42,236 nt of DNA, from NCBI GenBank assembly GCA_015061955.1, contig SUVO01000020.1:1-42236 (forward strand), in the 5' to 3' direction. Made by a program: the position numbers and the translations under genes. The stretch is from Verrucomicrobiaceae bacterium (GTDB taxonomy: Bacteria > Verrucomicrobiota > Verrucomicrobiia > Opitutales > Intestinicryptomonadaceae). Below the pieces are notes generated by a model. The model searched no databases and was not told where the DNA came from. It saw only the letters and a program-made list of their open reading frames with translations. Of this stretch, positions 8,952-17,262 are shown in pieces. How positions within the stretch are numbered: position 1 is the first letter of the stretch; each line of letters opens with the position of its first letter.

Positions 8952-9176
8952 AACGTGCGAGAGCGCGTTTTCTTTGATGATGAGTTTTAATTTACACTAT
9001 AAGGCACTTCGTTGAAGTGCCTTTTTTTATTAAATAAACTCTTCAAAGAAAACGCTTTCGGCTGTTATTTGGTTTCGTATCGCCTCACGTACATAGTACG
9101 CTACGGCTCACAAAACACAAATTCCAGCTCGAATCTCGCACATTTTACTTCTTGCAACCTATGTTTATTCTAAACT
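8949..9176 (+). repeat. Stop-codon-anchored three-way-junction repeat, copy 2 (complete)
   Basis: A complete element that begins with the metG stop codon. P1 pairs 8949-8962 with 9134-9147 (13 of 14). P2 pairs 8965-8980 with 9040-9055 (15 of 16). P3 is the imperfect hairpin 9061-9128 (GCTG/CAGC base, ATTTG/CAAAT, GTAC-ATA-GTAC tip). Spacers are 2 nt (P1-P2), 5 nt (P2-P3) and 5 nt (P3-P1). An intrinsic terminator fills the P2 loop. After P1 comes a tail (CCTATGTTTATTCTAAAC) that resembles the tail of the other copies. No open reading frame lies in it. Confidence 0.8.
9001..9028 (+). terminator. First intrinsic terminator after metG, in the P2 loop of copy 2
   Basis: AAGGCACTTC (9001-9010) pairs perfectly with GAAGTGCCTT (9014-9023) around a GTT loop and is followed by TTTTT. 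Confidence 0.92.
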
Positions 9177-9191
9177 GATTTTATTTAACCA

Positions 9192-9400
9192 CGTTCTCTT
9201 TGATGATGAGTTTTAATTTATACTATAAGGCACTTCGATGAAGTGCCTTTTTTATTAAATAAACCAAATAAAACGCTTTGCCCTCCATTTTGGTTTTAGC
9301 TTCGACTCACGACCACAGGTCGCTCACACTCGTAAAAGCACGTTTTTAGCAGACACCACACACGTTTTTTATTTCCCGTTCCTATGTTAGTTCTAATCTA
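9192..9400 (+). repeat. Structured repeat, copy 3 (tandem, degenerate or chimeric)
   Basis: A second unit directly after copy 2, offset 226 bp. Its 5' part (9197-9262) closely follows copy 2, but the P2 arms no longer pair well. It has no P1 5' arm of its own. Its central hairpin has a CGACC-ACA-GGTCG tip. Its 3' part is not like copy 2: 9344-9398 matches 41998-42052 (after gpsA, 32.6 kb away) at 53 of 55 positions. It therefore looks like a hybrid of two subtypes. Confidence 0.75.
9227..9254 (+). terminator. Second intrinsic terminator after metG, in copy 3
   Basis: AAGGCACTTC (9227-9236) pairs with GAAGTGCCTT (9240-9249), loop GAT, then TTTTT. The stem is identical to the one at 9001-9023; only the loop differs. 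Confidence 0.9.
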
Positions 9401-9475
9401 TTTTTATAATAATGGTAAAGCAATCTCCGTCGGTGCACAACAGGTAAAAAACTCGCAAAAGCTCATTTTTAAAGA

Positions 9476-9504
9476 TTGACAGATTGAAAGGCTGTATATT
9501 TTAT
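9476..9504 (+). promoter_or_regulatory. Promoter of the unknown gene-def-coaE-rho operon
   Basis: TTGACA (9476-9481), a 17-nt spacer and TTTTAT (9499-9504; 4 of 6). The expected transcription start falls within a few nucleotides of the ATG at 9513. With no Shine-Dalgarno sequence nearby, this points to a leaderless or almost leaderless message. Confidence 0.5.
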
Positions 9505-9512
9505 CTACTATT

Positions 9513-9977
9513 ATGGCAAAAGTAGATATAGATTTGGTAGAAATGGTGCTAAAACGCTCTAAAGTCGACTCGGTTCAAATAGCAAAAATCCTTGAAGATA
9601 TAAAGTTTGAAACAGAAGCAGCAAAAGAAACAGGCGAAAAAGAACCTCCAGTAAAAAAACAGTTCGTATTTATAGCAAACGATCCATACGGAAAAATAGC
9701 AGAAACTGGTTTTGAGTTTTCAGGTTGGGTTGTTCAAATACCAGCCGACGATGCACCTCAAAGTGCCCTTCAAAAATTACACTTTGGTGCATACGACTTC
9801 AACATAACACCAAAAGGCAAAAAATTGCCGATAAAAACAATTGATGAAGCTGTTCGTTTTGGTTCAGCAAAAATATATAAAGAACATAATATTTGGTTGA
9901 AAACTAAAGAACCTGTTTTAATGATAACAACAAACGGAAAGCTTCCACGAGCATCCTCTACAGAAGAAGAATTCTAA
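9513..9977 (+). CDS. Conserved-looking protein of unknown function, first gene of the def-coaE-rho operon
   Basis: A 154-residue soluble protein that I do not recognise. It has no signal peptide or membrane segment. The first 40 residues are predicted helical and charged. A central part of alternating strands follows ('KKQFVFIANDPYGKIAETGFEFSG', residues 48-71; 'FGAYDFNITPKGKKLPIKTIDEA', about 91-113). The C-terminus is acidic (TEEEF). It is followed after 4 nt by def, with coaE and rho next in line, so it belongs to a housekeeping operon and probably acts in the cytoplasm. There is no Shine-Dalgarno sequence; a promoter just upstream suggests a leaderless start at this ATG. Confidence 0.75.
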   Translation: MAKVDIDLVEMVLKRSKVDSVQIAKILEDIKFETEAAKETGEKEPPVKKQFVFIANDPYGKIAETGFEFSGWVVQIPADDAPQSALQKLHFGAYDFNITPKGKKLPIKTIDEAVRFGSAKIYKEHNIWLKTKEPVLMITTNGKLPRASSTEEEF

Positions 9978-9981
9978 GATT

Positions 9982-10569
9982 ATGGTTCGCAGAGTTACAA
10001 AATATGGCGAAGACGTGCTAAAACAAGTAGTAGCACCTGTTGAAAATTTCGATGCCTCAATAAAAGAGCTTGCTGACGATATGGTCGAAACCATGTACGA
10101 AGCAAACGGGTTAGGATTAGCTGCTCCACAAGTAAACGAAAGCTTGGCAATGTTTGTAATAGATATGCGTCGTCGTTTGAATACCGATGCGCCTTGCGAA
10201 TTTACAATCGATGGCAAAACATTACCCTTAGACATTGCTATGCCTTTGGTAGCCATAAACCCAAAACTCGACCTGATTGGTGAATATGTTGAAGTTTGCG
10301 AAGAAGGTTGTTTATCGTTCCCAGGAATTTTCGCTGAAGTTGAACGTGTAGATGTAGTTAAGTTGAATTATCAAGATGTAAACGGAATAGAACACGAGCT
10401 TATTTGCAACGATTTATTTGCACGTTGTGTTCAACATGAATTCGACCATTTGCAAGGAATTTGTTTTGTAAATCGAGTAGAAAAGAAAAACATTTCAAAA
10501 ATAGAAACCAAGCTAAAAAAACTTCGTCGTGAAACTCGCGATTTTCTAAAATCGCAAAAGAACAAGTAA
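9982..10569 (+). CDS. def: Peptide deformylase
   Basis: Removes the formyl group from the N-terminal methionine of new proteins; a cytoplasmic metalloenzyme. The 195-residue protein has all three family motifs: GLGLAAPQ (residues 43-50), EGCLS (108-112, metal-binding Cys110) and HEFDH (152-156, two metal-binding His and the catalytic Glu153). Length is slightly above the usual 165-190 because of an insertion around residues 60-80 (the stretch with 'RRRLNTDAPCEFTIDGKTLP') and a basic C-terminal tail. The ATG lies 4 nt after the preceding stop codon, and coaE follows at once. Confidence 0.97.
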   Translation: MVRRVTKYGEDVLKQVVAPVENFDASIKELADDMVETMYEANGLGLAAPQVNESLAMFVIDMRRRLNTDAPCEFTIDGKTLPLDIAMPLVAINPKLDLIGEYVEVCEEGCLSFPGIFAEVERVDVVKLNYQDVNGIEHELICNDLFARCVQHEFDHLQGICFVNRVEKKNISKIETKLKKLRRETRDFLKSQKNK

Positions 10570-10582
10570 TAACTTGGCAACA

Positions 10583-11161
10583 ATGAGTAAAAATATCTGC
10601 ATAGGGTTGACAGGTAGTATGGGTAATGGGAAAAGTGCTGTCGCCCAAATTTTTGCAGAATTAGGCATAAAAGTTATTGATGCCGACAAACTTGCTCATA
10701 AGGTGTTAAATGAAGATATTTTGGTAAAATCTGAAGTTTTAAAAATTCTACCAAATGCCTATAACCCCGATGGTACAGCCAATAGAAAAGCAATAGCTAA
10801 AGAAGTTTTTGCCGATAAATGTAAATTAGACTTGCTTGAAAAAATAATACATCCGGCAATAGAAAAAATCTGGCAATCCGAAGTTACAAAGCATAACCTT
10901 TTGGTTGTAGAAGTTCCTTTGTTGTACGAAAAAAGGCTTGAAAACAAGTTCGATTTGTGCATTAGTGTATATTGTAGCGATGAACTTCGTCGAAAGCGTT
11001 TGATACAACGAGGTATGACTCCTCAAGAAATATCCGAGCGAGATGCATTTCAAATATCATCGAATCAAAAGGCTCAATTAGCCGATATTGTATTGTTTAA
11101 CGAAAGTTCTATTGAATTCTTAAAGATGCAAGCGATAAAAATTTTATCACGTTTAACCTAA
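10583..11161 (+). CDS. coaE: Dephospho-CoA kinase
   Basis: Catalyses the last step of coenzyme A synthesis, ATP-dependent phosphorylation of dephospho-CoA. With the start at ATG 10583 the protein has 192 residues, and the P-loop GSMGNGKS falls at residues 11-18, as usual for CoaE. 'VIDADKLAHKVL' matches the family DxD region and 'VEVPLLYEKRLENKFD' the conserved 'PLLFE' segment. An in-frame TTG at 10574 would add three residues (MAT), but the ATG fits the family better. No Shine-Dalgarno sequence is visible. The gene is 13 nt after def and 6 nt before rho. Confidence 0.95.
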   Translation: MSKNICIGLTGSMGNGKSAVAQIFAELGIKVIDADKLAHKVLNEDILVKSEVLKILPNAYNPDGTANRKAIAKEVFADKCKLDLLEKIIHPAIEKIWQSEVTKHNLLVVEVPLLYEKRLENKFDLCISVYCSDELRRKRLIQRGMTPQEISERDAFQISSNQKAQLADIVLFNESSIEFLKMQAIKILSRLT

Positions 11162-11167
11162 TAAAAG

Positions 11168-13804
11168 ATGGAAGAAAATCAATTACCACTTGAACAATCA
11201 GTTCAACCTAAAAAAAGAGGCAGAAAACCTAAAAATGCCCAGCTTGAAGAAAACCAAAACATTACATTGGTAGAAGAAAAAGCACCCAAAAAACGTACTA
11301 GAAAACCTAAGACGGAAATTTCTGAAACAGCCGACGTACTTGCTGAAAATATTGCACAAGAAAAAGCAAAGGCAAAAAAAGGAAAATCTCAAAAACGCCT
11401 TCCTCGAACAGATGGACCTCAGTGGCGCGATGCCCCAGAGCTTTCACAAACAGATTCGTCAGAAGAAAATCAACAGCAAGAAGAAATCCTTTTTGTAGCA
11501 TCGGAATCTGATGATTTTGCTTTTGCTACGCAGGTTGAAGAAGAAAAACCTGAAGAAATTGTTGAAGATTTTGATGAAGATATACCAACCTCGTATTCAA
11601 CAACCGATGACGATTTAATTCAAGATAACTATCAAAATTCGTGGTCAGCAGAAGATGATGAATTAGATGCCTCTAATGATTCTGTTGATGTTACCGAATC
11701 AGACTATCCTCTGCCCGATTCTGTTGAAACTGAAGATAAGCAAAACAATCAGCGTAATCAACAAAACAATCAACGCAATCAACAAAATAATCGTCAAAAC
11801 AAATGGCGTAATAATAAAGATAATAGGTTTAATAACAAAAATAATAATCAAAATCGCAACCAGCAAAATAATCAGCAAAATAATAAGTTTAATAAAAATA
11901 ATAACCAAAATCGCAATCAGCAAAACAATCAGCGCAACCAACAAAATAAAAAACAAAACCAGCAAAATAATAACAATAATCAAAATCAAAAAAACAAGTC
12001 TAATAAGCCAAAGTGGTTGCAACAAAATACACAAGGCGATTTTATAAATCCATCAGATTTGTTCGATTGGGATGTATTGAAATCGGTAGAAAATATTGAA
12101 AAATATATAGCCGAAATCTATTTTGGTAAAGTATCGCAACAACCTGAAAATTTAGAACAAGAACAGCAATCACAAACAGTAGATTTGCCCGAAGTTCAAG
12201 CCGAGCAAAATCAACTTCAAGATTGTATCGAAAATTTAGAAGAACAATCGGCTAAAGTTGAAGACGAAAATGTTGTTGTTGAGCAACAATCTTCTGAACC
12301 AGAACCATTAGTACAAGAACAACAAGCTATACCATCATATTGGGAAATGTTAGAACAATCGAATAAAGAAATGTTCGATAAATCAACAACCGATGTCCCT
12401 AATGAAGAAAAAGTACAAATAGAAATAGCCGAAGTTGAACAAACCAAACCGATTGATACATCAGCCTCTGAAAATGTAGAAGAAATTTTTGAAGAAACTA
12501 ACACTTTCAATGTTGCTGAATGTGGTGAAGTATTGAGTCTTGAAAACTTTAATACCCTCTATGAAAAGCCATTAAAAGAAATAGAAAATGAGCTTGTTGA
12601 AATGGGTATGCAAAAACGTTTTGGTCTAAATAAAAATGCACTTTTACAAGAATATTACAACATTGCATTAGAGCAAAAGAAACTTGTAAAAGTTAGTGGT
12701 ATACTCGATGTTTTTGACGATGGTTTTGGTGGTGCAATAGTTTTTAATTCCGATAATTATCGCTTGCGTAAGTTTTCGGTTTATGTGCCCAAGTTGTTTA
12801 TTGAAAAATACTCATTGGCTCGTGGGCATAAACTTACAGTACTTGCAGCACCTCCTAAACGCGAGGGAAGTTGTCCGTTTGCAGTAAAAATAACATCGGT
12901 AATGGACGGCAATCCAAATTCGATTAAAAATTTAGTAGCCTTTAACGATTTAGTTCCGTATTACCCAACAGAACGTATTATAATGGAAAGTTCCATTCAT
13001 AATGCACGAACAAACGTATCAATGCGTGCAGTTGACTTGCTTGCACCAATAGGCTTAGGACAAAGAGCGTTGATTGTAGCACCACCACGAACAGGTAAAA
13101 CAGTGCTTATGCAAACAATGGCAAAGTCTATTAGAGATAATAAGCCAAATGCCCATCTAATAGTGTTGCTTGTAGATGAACGTCCAGAAGAAGTTACAGA
13201 TTTCAAACGTTCGGTAGATGCTGAAGTAGTTGCCTCTACATTCGATGAAGAAGCTTCTAATCATGTGCATGCTGCAGAAATGGTAATAAGTTATGCTCGC
13301 AGAATGGTGGAAAAAGGCAAAGATGTTATAATATTGCTCGATTCTATCACACGTTTGGCTCGTGCGTATAATGCCCTAATGCCTAATGGAGGCAGAACAA
13401 TGTCGGGTGGTGTAGAAGCAAATGCGTTGCAAAAGCCTAAAAAATTCTTTGGCTCGGCAAGAAATATTGAAGGTGGTGGCTCGCTTACCATAATAGGTAC
13501 TGCCCTTGTTGAAACAGGTAGTAAAATGGATGAAGTTATATTTGAAGAGTTTAAAGGCACAGGAAATCTTGAATTGCACCTCGATAGAGCGTTGTCTGAT
13601 AAACGTATCTTCCCAGCTATCAATATGGAAAAAACTGGTACGCGTAAGGAAGAATTGCTGTATCACCCCGATGAACTCGAAAAAATTTATACTTTGCGTA
13701 GAGCTATGCATGGTGTTCCAATAACCGAATCTATGGAAATGCTCGTACAAAGATTAAAAAAGACAAAAACAAATGTTGAATTTTTGTTAGGATTGAATAG
13801 ATAA
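11168..13804 (+). CDS. rho: Transcription termination factor Rho with a very large N/Q-rich N-terminal region
   Basis: A hexameric RNA helicase that ends transcription. The last ~410 residues are canonical: an RNA-binding OB region ('[19 protein letters not shown]', about 511-529), Walker A APPRTGKT (638-645), Walker B DVIILLDS (719-726) and '[22 protein letters not shown]'. At 878 residues it is about twice the length of E. coli Rho. The added ~460 residues are low complexity: two AT-hook-like basic motifs ([16 protein letters not shown]), acidic Glu/Asp stretches, then residues 192-280, about three quarters Asn or Gln with scattered Lys/Arg, and another acidic Gln-rich stretch. Asn/Gln-rich, prion-like insertions are known in Rho of some bacteria (Clostridium botulinum is an example). 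Only 48 nt and no visible terminator separate it from the pilus ATPase gene downstream. Confidence 0.95.
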   Translation: MEENQLPLEQSVQPKKRGRKPKNAQLEENQNITLVEEKAPKKRTRKPKTEISETADVLAENIAQEKAKAKKGKSQKRLPRTDGPQWRDAPELSQTDSSEENQQQEEILFVASESDDFAFATQVEEEKPEEIVEDFDEDIPTSYSTTDDDLIQDNYQNSWSAEDDELDASNDSVDVTESDYPLPDSVETEDKQNNQRNQQNNQRNQQNNRQNKWRNNKDNRFNNKNNNQNRNQQNNQQNNKFNKNNNQNRNQQNNQRNQQNKKQNQQNNNNNQNQKNKSNKPKWLQQNTQGDFINPSDLFDWDVLKSVENIEKYIAEIYFGKVSQQPENLEQEQQSQTVDLPEVQAEQNQLQDCIENLEEQSAKVEDENVVVEQQSSEPEPLVQEQQAIPSYWEMLEQSNKEMFDKSTTDVPNEEKVQIEIAEVEQTKPIDTSASENVEEIFEETNTFNVAECGEVLSLENFNTLYEKPLKEIENELVEMGMQKRFGLNKNALLQEYYNIALEQKKLVKVSGILDVFDDGFGGAIVFNSDNYRLRKFSVYVPKLFIEKYSLARGHKLTVLAAPPKREGSCPFAVKITSVMDGNPNSIKNLVAFNDLVPYYPTERIIMESSIHNARTNVSMRAVDLLAPIGLGQRALIVAPPRTGKTVLMQTMAKSIRDNKPNAHLIVLLVDERPEEVTDFKRSVDAEVVASTFDEEASNHVHAAEMVISYARRMVEKGKDVIILLDSITRLARAYNALMPNGGRTMSGGVEANALQKPKKFFGSARNIEGGGSLTIIGTALVETGSKMDEVIFEEFKGTGNLELHLDRALSDKRIFPAINMEKTGTRKEELLYHPDELEKIYTLRRAMHGVPITESMEMLVQRLKKTKTNVEFLLGLNR

Positions 13805-13852
13805 TATATACTCTACTTAAATAAATACCTTTTTTAAACTAAAAAATTAACA

Positions 13853-15553
13853 ATGACATCTGCAGACGATTTTGTATTACAACTGATGGACGAACGTGGT
13901 TTGGTAGCGGCGGATATCGTATCCGTAGCTAAGGAACAGTTGCGTTCAGAAGGCGTCTCGACAATCGAGTTAGACGCAAAAGCAATCGAGTTGCTCGTTG
14001 AAAAGCATTATTGCACATATGACGACATCTATAAAATACTCTCTGAGGAGTTTAGTATACCCTTAGTAGACCTAAACGAAATCAGAGTAAGCGAGCAAGT
14101 TAAAACACTTGTTAGCGATGATTTAGTTCGCAAACATAATTTCTTGCCAATAGATATTACAAACGGACAACTCGAAGCAGTAATATCGGACCCCATGGAT
14201 ATGGATATGGTCGATACTATGAGCCGTTTGGTAGGAATGCCAATAGATGTTCGCCTTGCTCCAGCCCACGCAATACACGATGCAATCGAAGCTGAGTATG
14301 GTTTGAAAGGCGAATTTGATGCTATATTTGGCGATGGCGCTGGTGTTAGCGATGTAAAAATGGATACAGGTGCAGCAACTGAAGAAGAAGCACCAATTAT
14401 TAAGTATGTACAGTCGCTCATAACCGAAGCTGTTAAACGTCGAGCATCTGACATTCACTTAGAACCATTAGAAAAACGTTTCCGTGTTAGATACCGTATA
14501 GACGGTGTTCTTGTTGAAGTAGAAAATCCACCAAAACGTTTGCAACCATCAATTATATCGCGTTTGAAGCTCATGGCAGATATGTCTATTGCCGAAAAAC
14601 GAGTACCTCTTGATGGTCGTATTCAGATTACTTATAACGATAAAGATATCGACTTGCGTGTATCGAGCTTGCCAACAGTTTATGGCGAAAGTATCGTTAT
14701 GCGTATTCTCGATAAAGAAGGTTTGCGTTTGGGTCTGCCAGAATTGGGTTTCTTCTCCGACGACCAATCAACCTTTGAACGCGTTGTTGGAATGGCAGAT
14801 GGTATATTCCTTGTTACTGGTCCAACAGGTTCTGGTAAATCAACAACATTGTACTCTGCCCTCAATTACTTAAATCACCCCGACAGAAAAATTATTACAG
14901 TTGAAGACCCTGTTGAATATCAAATGACAGGTATTAATCAGGTTCAAGTTCGCAGAGAAGTTGGTATGACCTTCGCAGCAGCACTTAGATCAATGTTGCG
15001 TCAGGCTCCAAACATCATTATGATTGGGGAAATTCGCGACTTGGAAACAGCCGAAATTGCAATTAATGCTTCGCTTACAGGTCATATGGTGTTCAGTACA
15101 TTGCATACAAACGATGCCCCAAGTGCAGTTACACGTTTGGTTGATATTGGTGTAAAGCCATTCTTGGTTTCGGCTTCGTTGCGTGCAGCATTAGCACAGC
15201 GATTGGTTCGTAAAAATTGTGCATCGTGTAAAGAAGCGTATCAGCCAGATCCACGCGTTTTACAGGCTATCGGCATAAATGAAATAGAAGCACAAGGTAT
15301 GAACTTTATGCATGGTGTTGGTTGCCCAAAATGTAATGGCATTGGTTATAAAGGCCGAATGGGTATATTTGAAATCTTTATTGTAAACGAAGAATTACAA
15401 CAAATGATTTACGAAGGTAGAACACTCGTTGAATTGCGTGCAAAAGCTCGCGAGCTTGGTATGCGTATAATGCGAGAAGACGGTGTAAGAAAAGTTGCAA
15501 GTGGCTTGACCACAGCCGACGAAGTTCTCAAGGTTACAATGAATGAAGCATAA
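13853..15553 (+). CDS. PilB/GspE-type assembly ATPase, first of two
   Basis: A cytoplasmic hexameric ATPase that drives pilin or pseudopilin polymerisation in type IV pili or type II secretion. The 566-residue protein has an N-terminal MshEN/T2SSE-N-like region (residues 1-160), then '[20 protein letters not shown]', Walker [10 protein letters not shown] (323-331), an Asp-box-like region, Walker B with 'MIGEIRD' (about 390-397), and a His box ('[14 protein letters not shown]'). A zinc-binding tetracysteine lies at CASC (456-459) and CPKC (491-494). It is followed after 11 nt by a second ATPase of the same family and then by PilC. Whether it serves a pilus or secretion cannot be decided because no pilin, secretin or prepilin peptidase is in the window. 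A PilT-type retraction role is unlikely given the MshEN domain and tetracysteine. Confidence 0.93.
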   Translation: MTSADDFVLQLMDERGLVAADIVSVAKEQLRSEGVSTIELDAKAIELLVEKHYCTYDDIYKILSEEFSIPLVDLNEIRVSEQVKTLVSDDLVRKHNFLPIDITNGQLEAVISDPMDMDMVDTMSRLVGMPIDVRLAPAHAIHDAIEAEYGLKGEFDAIFGDGAGVSDVKMDTGAATEEEAPIIKYVQSLITEAVKRRASDIHLEPLEKRFRVRYRIDGVLVEVENPPKRLQPSIISRLKLMADMSIAEKRVPLDGRIQITYNDKDIDLRVSSLPTVYGESIVMRILDKEGLRLGLPELGFFSDDQSTFERVVGMADGIFLVTGPTGSGKSTTLYSALNYLNHPDRKIITVEDPVEYQMTGINQVQVRREVGMTFAAALRSMLRQAPNIIMIGEIRDLETAEIAINASLTGHMVFSTLHTNDAPSAVTRLVDIGVKPFLVSASLRAALAQRLVRKNCASCKEAYQPDPRVLQAIGINEIEAQGMNFMHGVGCPKCNGIGYKGRMGIFEIFIVNEELQQMIYEGRTLVELRAKARELGMRIMREDGVRKVASGLTTADEVLKVTMNEA

Positions 15554-15564
15554 GGAGTTTTTCT

Positions 15565-17232
15565 ATGTTTGAAGATCATAATAATGCAATTTACGATATA
15601 ATGCTCTCAAGTGGGTTGTTGACAAAACCTCAACTTGAAGAATTCGATGAAACACATGTAAACACAGGGAAACCACTCGCCGATGTAATCTTAGACTCAG
15701 GGCTTGTTGATAAAGATACAATGCTCAAAGCAATAGCTAAGGATTTGCAGTACGAGTATATGCCAATTCCACCTGCTGATATCCCAGAGGATGCAATAAA
15801 GCAGTTGCGTGCAAATATGGCTCGAACATATGGCGTAGTTCCATTGCGTTTCGATGATACCACAATAACTTTAATAGCAAAAGATCCGTTCAATAACGCA
15901 ATTATCGACGACTTAACATTCTCGTTGAATAAAGATGTTTCGTTAATTGTAATGGACCCTGATAAAGTTGATTCGTTAATAGTTCAAAGCTATGGTGAAG
16001 ACAACTTGAGTATTGATGATATTCTATCTGAAATTAAAGATGATGATTTGGAAGGCGATGGAGCTTCAAAAGCAAACGAAACCCCAATTATTCGCTTTGT
16101 AAATTTGATATTGCAACAAGCAGTTAGAGATAAAGCATCAGATATTCACTTTGAGCCGTTTGAAGATCAGTTCCGTATCCGTTATCGTATCGACGGTGCG
16201 TTGTACGAAATGGCTCCACCTCCAAAAAGCTTGGCGTTGCCAGTGATATCGCGTATTAAAGTTTTGGCAAACTTGAATATTGCTGAAAATAGAATACCAC
16301 AAGACGGTAGAATAAAAATTACAATTTCAGGGCGTCCAGTTGACTTGCGTGTATCTACCTTGCCTACACAGTTTGGTGAATCGGTGGTACTTCGTGTTCT
16401 CGATAAAGGTGTGGTAAATCTCGACCTTGAAAAGTTGTCGATGTCAGACGAAATTATGGAAAATATCCGTCGTTTGGTAAAAATGCCAAATGGTATCTTT
16501 ATTGTTACTGGTCCAACAGGTTCTGGTAAAACAACAACCCTCTACTCTGCATTGCGAGAAGTTAATACCGTTGATGTTAAAATCTTGACATCGGAAGACC
16601 CTGTTGAATACGAAATCGATGGTATTATGCAAGTGCAAATAAACCACCAAGTAGGTCTAGACTTTGCTCGATGCTTGCGTGCGTTCTTGCGTCAAGACCC
16701 TGACAAAATAATGGTTGGGGAAATTCGTGACCTTGAAACTGCACAAATAGCAGTTCAAGCATCGTTAACAGGTCACGTTGTATTGGCAACCTTGCACACT
16801 AACGACTCGCCAGGTGCAGTAACACGTTTAATGGATATGGGCTTGGAACCATATTTGATTGCAGCATCGCTTGAAGGTGTACTCGGACAACGTTTGGTAC
16901 GTAGAATATGCCCAACATGCCGTACAGCATTTGAACCAGACCAAGAAACAATAGATAAACTTGGTGCTGATCCAATAGAAATTGCCGATAAAAAGTTCTA
17001 CTTTGGTAAAGGCTGTTCAGATTGTGGTGGTTCTGGTTATCGAGGCAGACAAGGTTTGTTCGAGTTGTTGCTTGTAAACGATACCTTGCGCGATTTAATT
17101 ACAGCACGCGCACCAACAATGGTTTTGAAACAAAAAGCTATTGAATTAGGTATGCGTACTTTGCGCGACGATGGTCTGCGTGCAATTTTCGATGGTGCAA
17201 CAACTGTCGACGAAGTTTTAAAATACACTTAA
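15565..17232 (+). CDS. PilB/GspE-type assembly ATPase, second of two
   Basis: A 555-residue paralogue of the preceding gene with the same order of parts: MshEN-like N-terminus, '[23 protein letters not shown]', Walker [10 protein letters not shown] (316-324), 'MVGEIRD', '[14 protein letters not shown]', and the zinc-binding CPTC (449-452) and CSDC (484-487). A strong Shine-Dalgarno sequence (AAGGAG) lies 8 nt before the ATG, unlike most starts in this window. The two proteins are clearly homologous but diverged well beyond a recent duplication, so they may drive different fibres or form a mixed motor. Gap to pilC is 30 nt. Confidence 0.93.
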   Translation: MFEDHNNAIYDIMLSSGLLTKPQLEEFDETHVNTGKPLADVILDSGLVDKDTMLKAIAKDLQYEYMPIPPADIPEDAIKQLRANMARTYGVVPLRFDDTTITLIAKDPFNNAIIDDLTFSLNKDVSLIVMDPDKVDSLIVQSYGEDNLSIDDILSEIKDDDLEGDGASKANETPIIRFVNLILQQAVRDKASDIHFEPFEDQFRIRYRIDGALYEMAPPPKSLALPVISRIKVLANLNIAENRIPQDGRIKITISGRPVDLRVSTLPTQFGESVVLRVLDKGVVNLDLEKLSMSDEIMENIRRLVKMPNGIFIVTGPTGSGKTTTLYSALREVNTVDVKILTSEDPVEYEIDGIMQVQINHQVGLDFARCLRAFLRQDPDKIMVGEIRDLETAQIAVQASLTGHVVLATLHTNDSPGAVTRLMDMGLEPYLIAASLEGVLGQRLVRRICPTCRTAFEPDQETIDKLGADPIEIADKKFYFGKGCSDCGGSGYRGRQGLFELLLVNDTLRDLITARAPTMVLKQKAIELGMRTLRDDGLRAIFDGATTVDEVLKYT

Positions 17233-17262
17233 TAAAAAATATCTCATCTCGTAAAGGAAATT

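Noticed and set aside
8949-9400. Repeat units after metG as integron attC sites (structured sites following stop codons).
   Set aside because: attC sites end in GTTRRRY and begin with RYYYAAC. The units here end in GTTNNTTCTAA and begin with AAACGTG; the motifs do not fit, the fold is a three-way junction and not one long hairpin, and no integrase gene is visible.
8952-9512. CRISPR array in the repetitive gap after metG.
   Set aside because: There are only two units of about 200 bp with hairpins, not short identical repeats with unique spacers, and no cas genes are present.
10574-10582. TTG start of coaE, three codons upstream of ATG 10583.
   Set aside because: The ATG gives the usual distance to the P-loop and there is no Shine-Dalgarno sequence favouring TTG.
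11667-12047. Overlapping open reading frames on both strands of the rho N/Q region.
   Set aside because: They are produced by the AAC/AAT/CAA-rich low-complexity coding of rho and give Ile/Leu-only or Lys/Ile-only translations.
13805-13852. A terminator between rho and the first PilB-type gene.
   Set aside because: No inverted repeat is present in the 48 nt, only T- and A-runs; co-transcription remains possible.
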